Origin: CAHJXG01 sp964235485
GTDB taxonomy: Bacteria > Pseudomonadota > Alphaproteobacteria > Acetobacterales > Acetobacteraceae
Direction: 5' to 3'
NCBI GenBank assembly: GCA_964235485.1
Contig: CAXSAZ010000005.1
Span: 62,001 to 126,000 of the forward strand
Length of the DNA stretch: 64,000 bases
Program-made: the position numbers and the translations under genes
Shown: piece after piece, positions 63,789-64,000 of the stretch
Layout of the letters: each line of letters opens with the position of its first letter
How positions within the stretch are numbered: position 1 is the stretch's first letter
Notes under the pieces: generated by a model
Database searches by the model: none
Told to the model about the DNA's origin: nothing
What the model saw: only the letters and a program-made list of their open reading frames with translations

Positions 63789-64000
63789 TTAGGCCGGCAC
63801 TGGTCGGGCCGGCAACGGGGCATGCCCGGTGAACTTGCGCAACCGGCGCTGCAGCAGCGTCCAGGCCAGCTTGGTGCTCAACACGGACAGCTTGCCCCGG
63901 GGCGGAAGGCCCACCGATTTCAGGACCATACCCATGCTGCGCTCGATGTGGCGCAGGCGGTAGAACCCCATCGCCCGGCCCATATAGGCGGCGATGCAGC
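63789..64000 (-). CDS. C-terminal end of an unidentified protein (cut by window edge)
   Basis: The frame is open to the right edge, so only the last 70 or so residues are seen. They are basic and helical (CIAAYMGRAMGFYRLRHIE, then LKSVGLPPRGKLSVLSTKL) and end PLPARPVPA. I cannot assign a family. Internal Met codons near 63983 are not convincing starts. Confidence 0.6.
   Translation of the reverse strand, partial: CIAAYMGRAMGFYRLRHIERSMGMVLKSVGLPPRGKLSVLSTKLAWTLLQRRLRKFTGHAPLPARPVPA

Overview
This is a GC-rich window (about two thirds G+C) of ordinary bacterial chromosome from an alphaproteobacterium, most likely in Rhodospirillales and near Acetobacteraceae. The pointers are gene order (dgt-argS-SPOR-nagZ-scpA-scpB-tatB-tatC-serS), an alphaproteobacterial LexA box of the form GAAC-N7-GAAC upstream of uvrA, a ClpS of the short alphaproteobacterial kind, TRAP transport genes, and a Tat-exported MlaC-like protein. 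The placement is an inference from content, not from a database comparison.

Layout. 1-2.1 kb: the 3' part of ligA and a lower-GC gene of unknown function. 2.2-12.8 kb: an M24 aminopeptidase, a DUF1127 protein, prmA, a PcrA/UvrD-type helicase split by a 357-residue intein, metF, an MlaC-like exported protein, a GNAT acetyltransferase and ettA. 12.8-14.3 kb: a CAT-anticodon tRNA followed by a lower-GC patch with a kinase-like gene broken by a 14-bp tandem duplication, an intact RelB-like antitoxin and a ParE-like toxin gene with a stop at codon 8. 14.4-18.9 kb: ppa, a sterol-desaturase-family protein, a secreted beta-propeller, a lone receiver domain and an MFS transporter.

18.9-31.8 kb is catabolic and transport territory: amidase plus gamma-glutamyltransferase, a family 2 glycosyltransferase, dgoK-dgoA, a GT87-like membrane protein, an SDR plus Ldh-family dehydrogenase pair, a DAO-type FAD oxidase and a complete TRAP transporter. 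32-35.4 kb has a NUDIX hydrolase, msrP with a small membrane protein in place of msrQ, a D-cysteine desulfhydrase-like enzyme, a DUF29 gene broken by TAG, and tRNA-Lys.

35.4-47.5 kb is largely core: a cyclophilin, coaD, gyrA, ssb and a divergent uvrA with a LexA box. A DUF155/RMD1-like gene sits two bases after uvrA. Next come clpS, an acyltransferase, a degenerate squalene/phytoene-synthase-like protein, sodB and yajC. 47.6-64 kb continues with a DUF815 ATPase, an MBL hydrolase, the long leftward dgt-to-serS run, erpA, xthA, an HWE-type histidine kinase, tRNA-Tyr, a TrmH-family methyltransferase, a hydratase, tRNA-Thr and a gene cut by the window edge.

The best leads are: the intein, whose centre has a GIY-YIG-like pattern rather than a LAGLIDADG one; the uvrA-DUF155 pair behind one LexA box; the msrP partner that is not MsrQ; twin palindromes before the histidine kinase; and three accessory genes each inactivated by a single fresh lesion.
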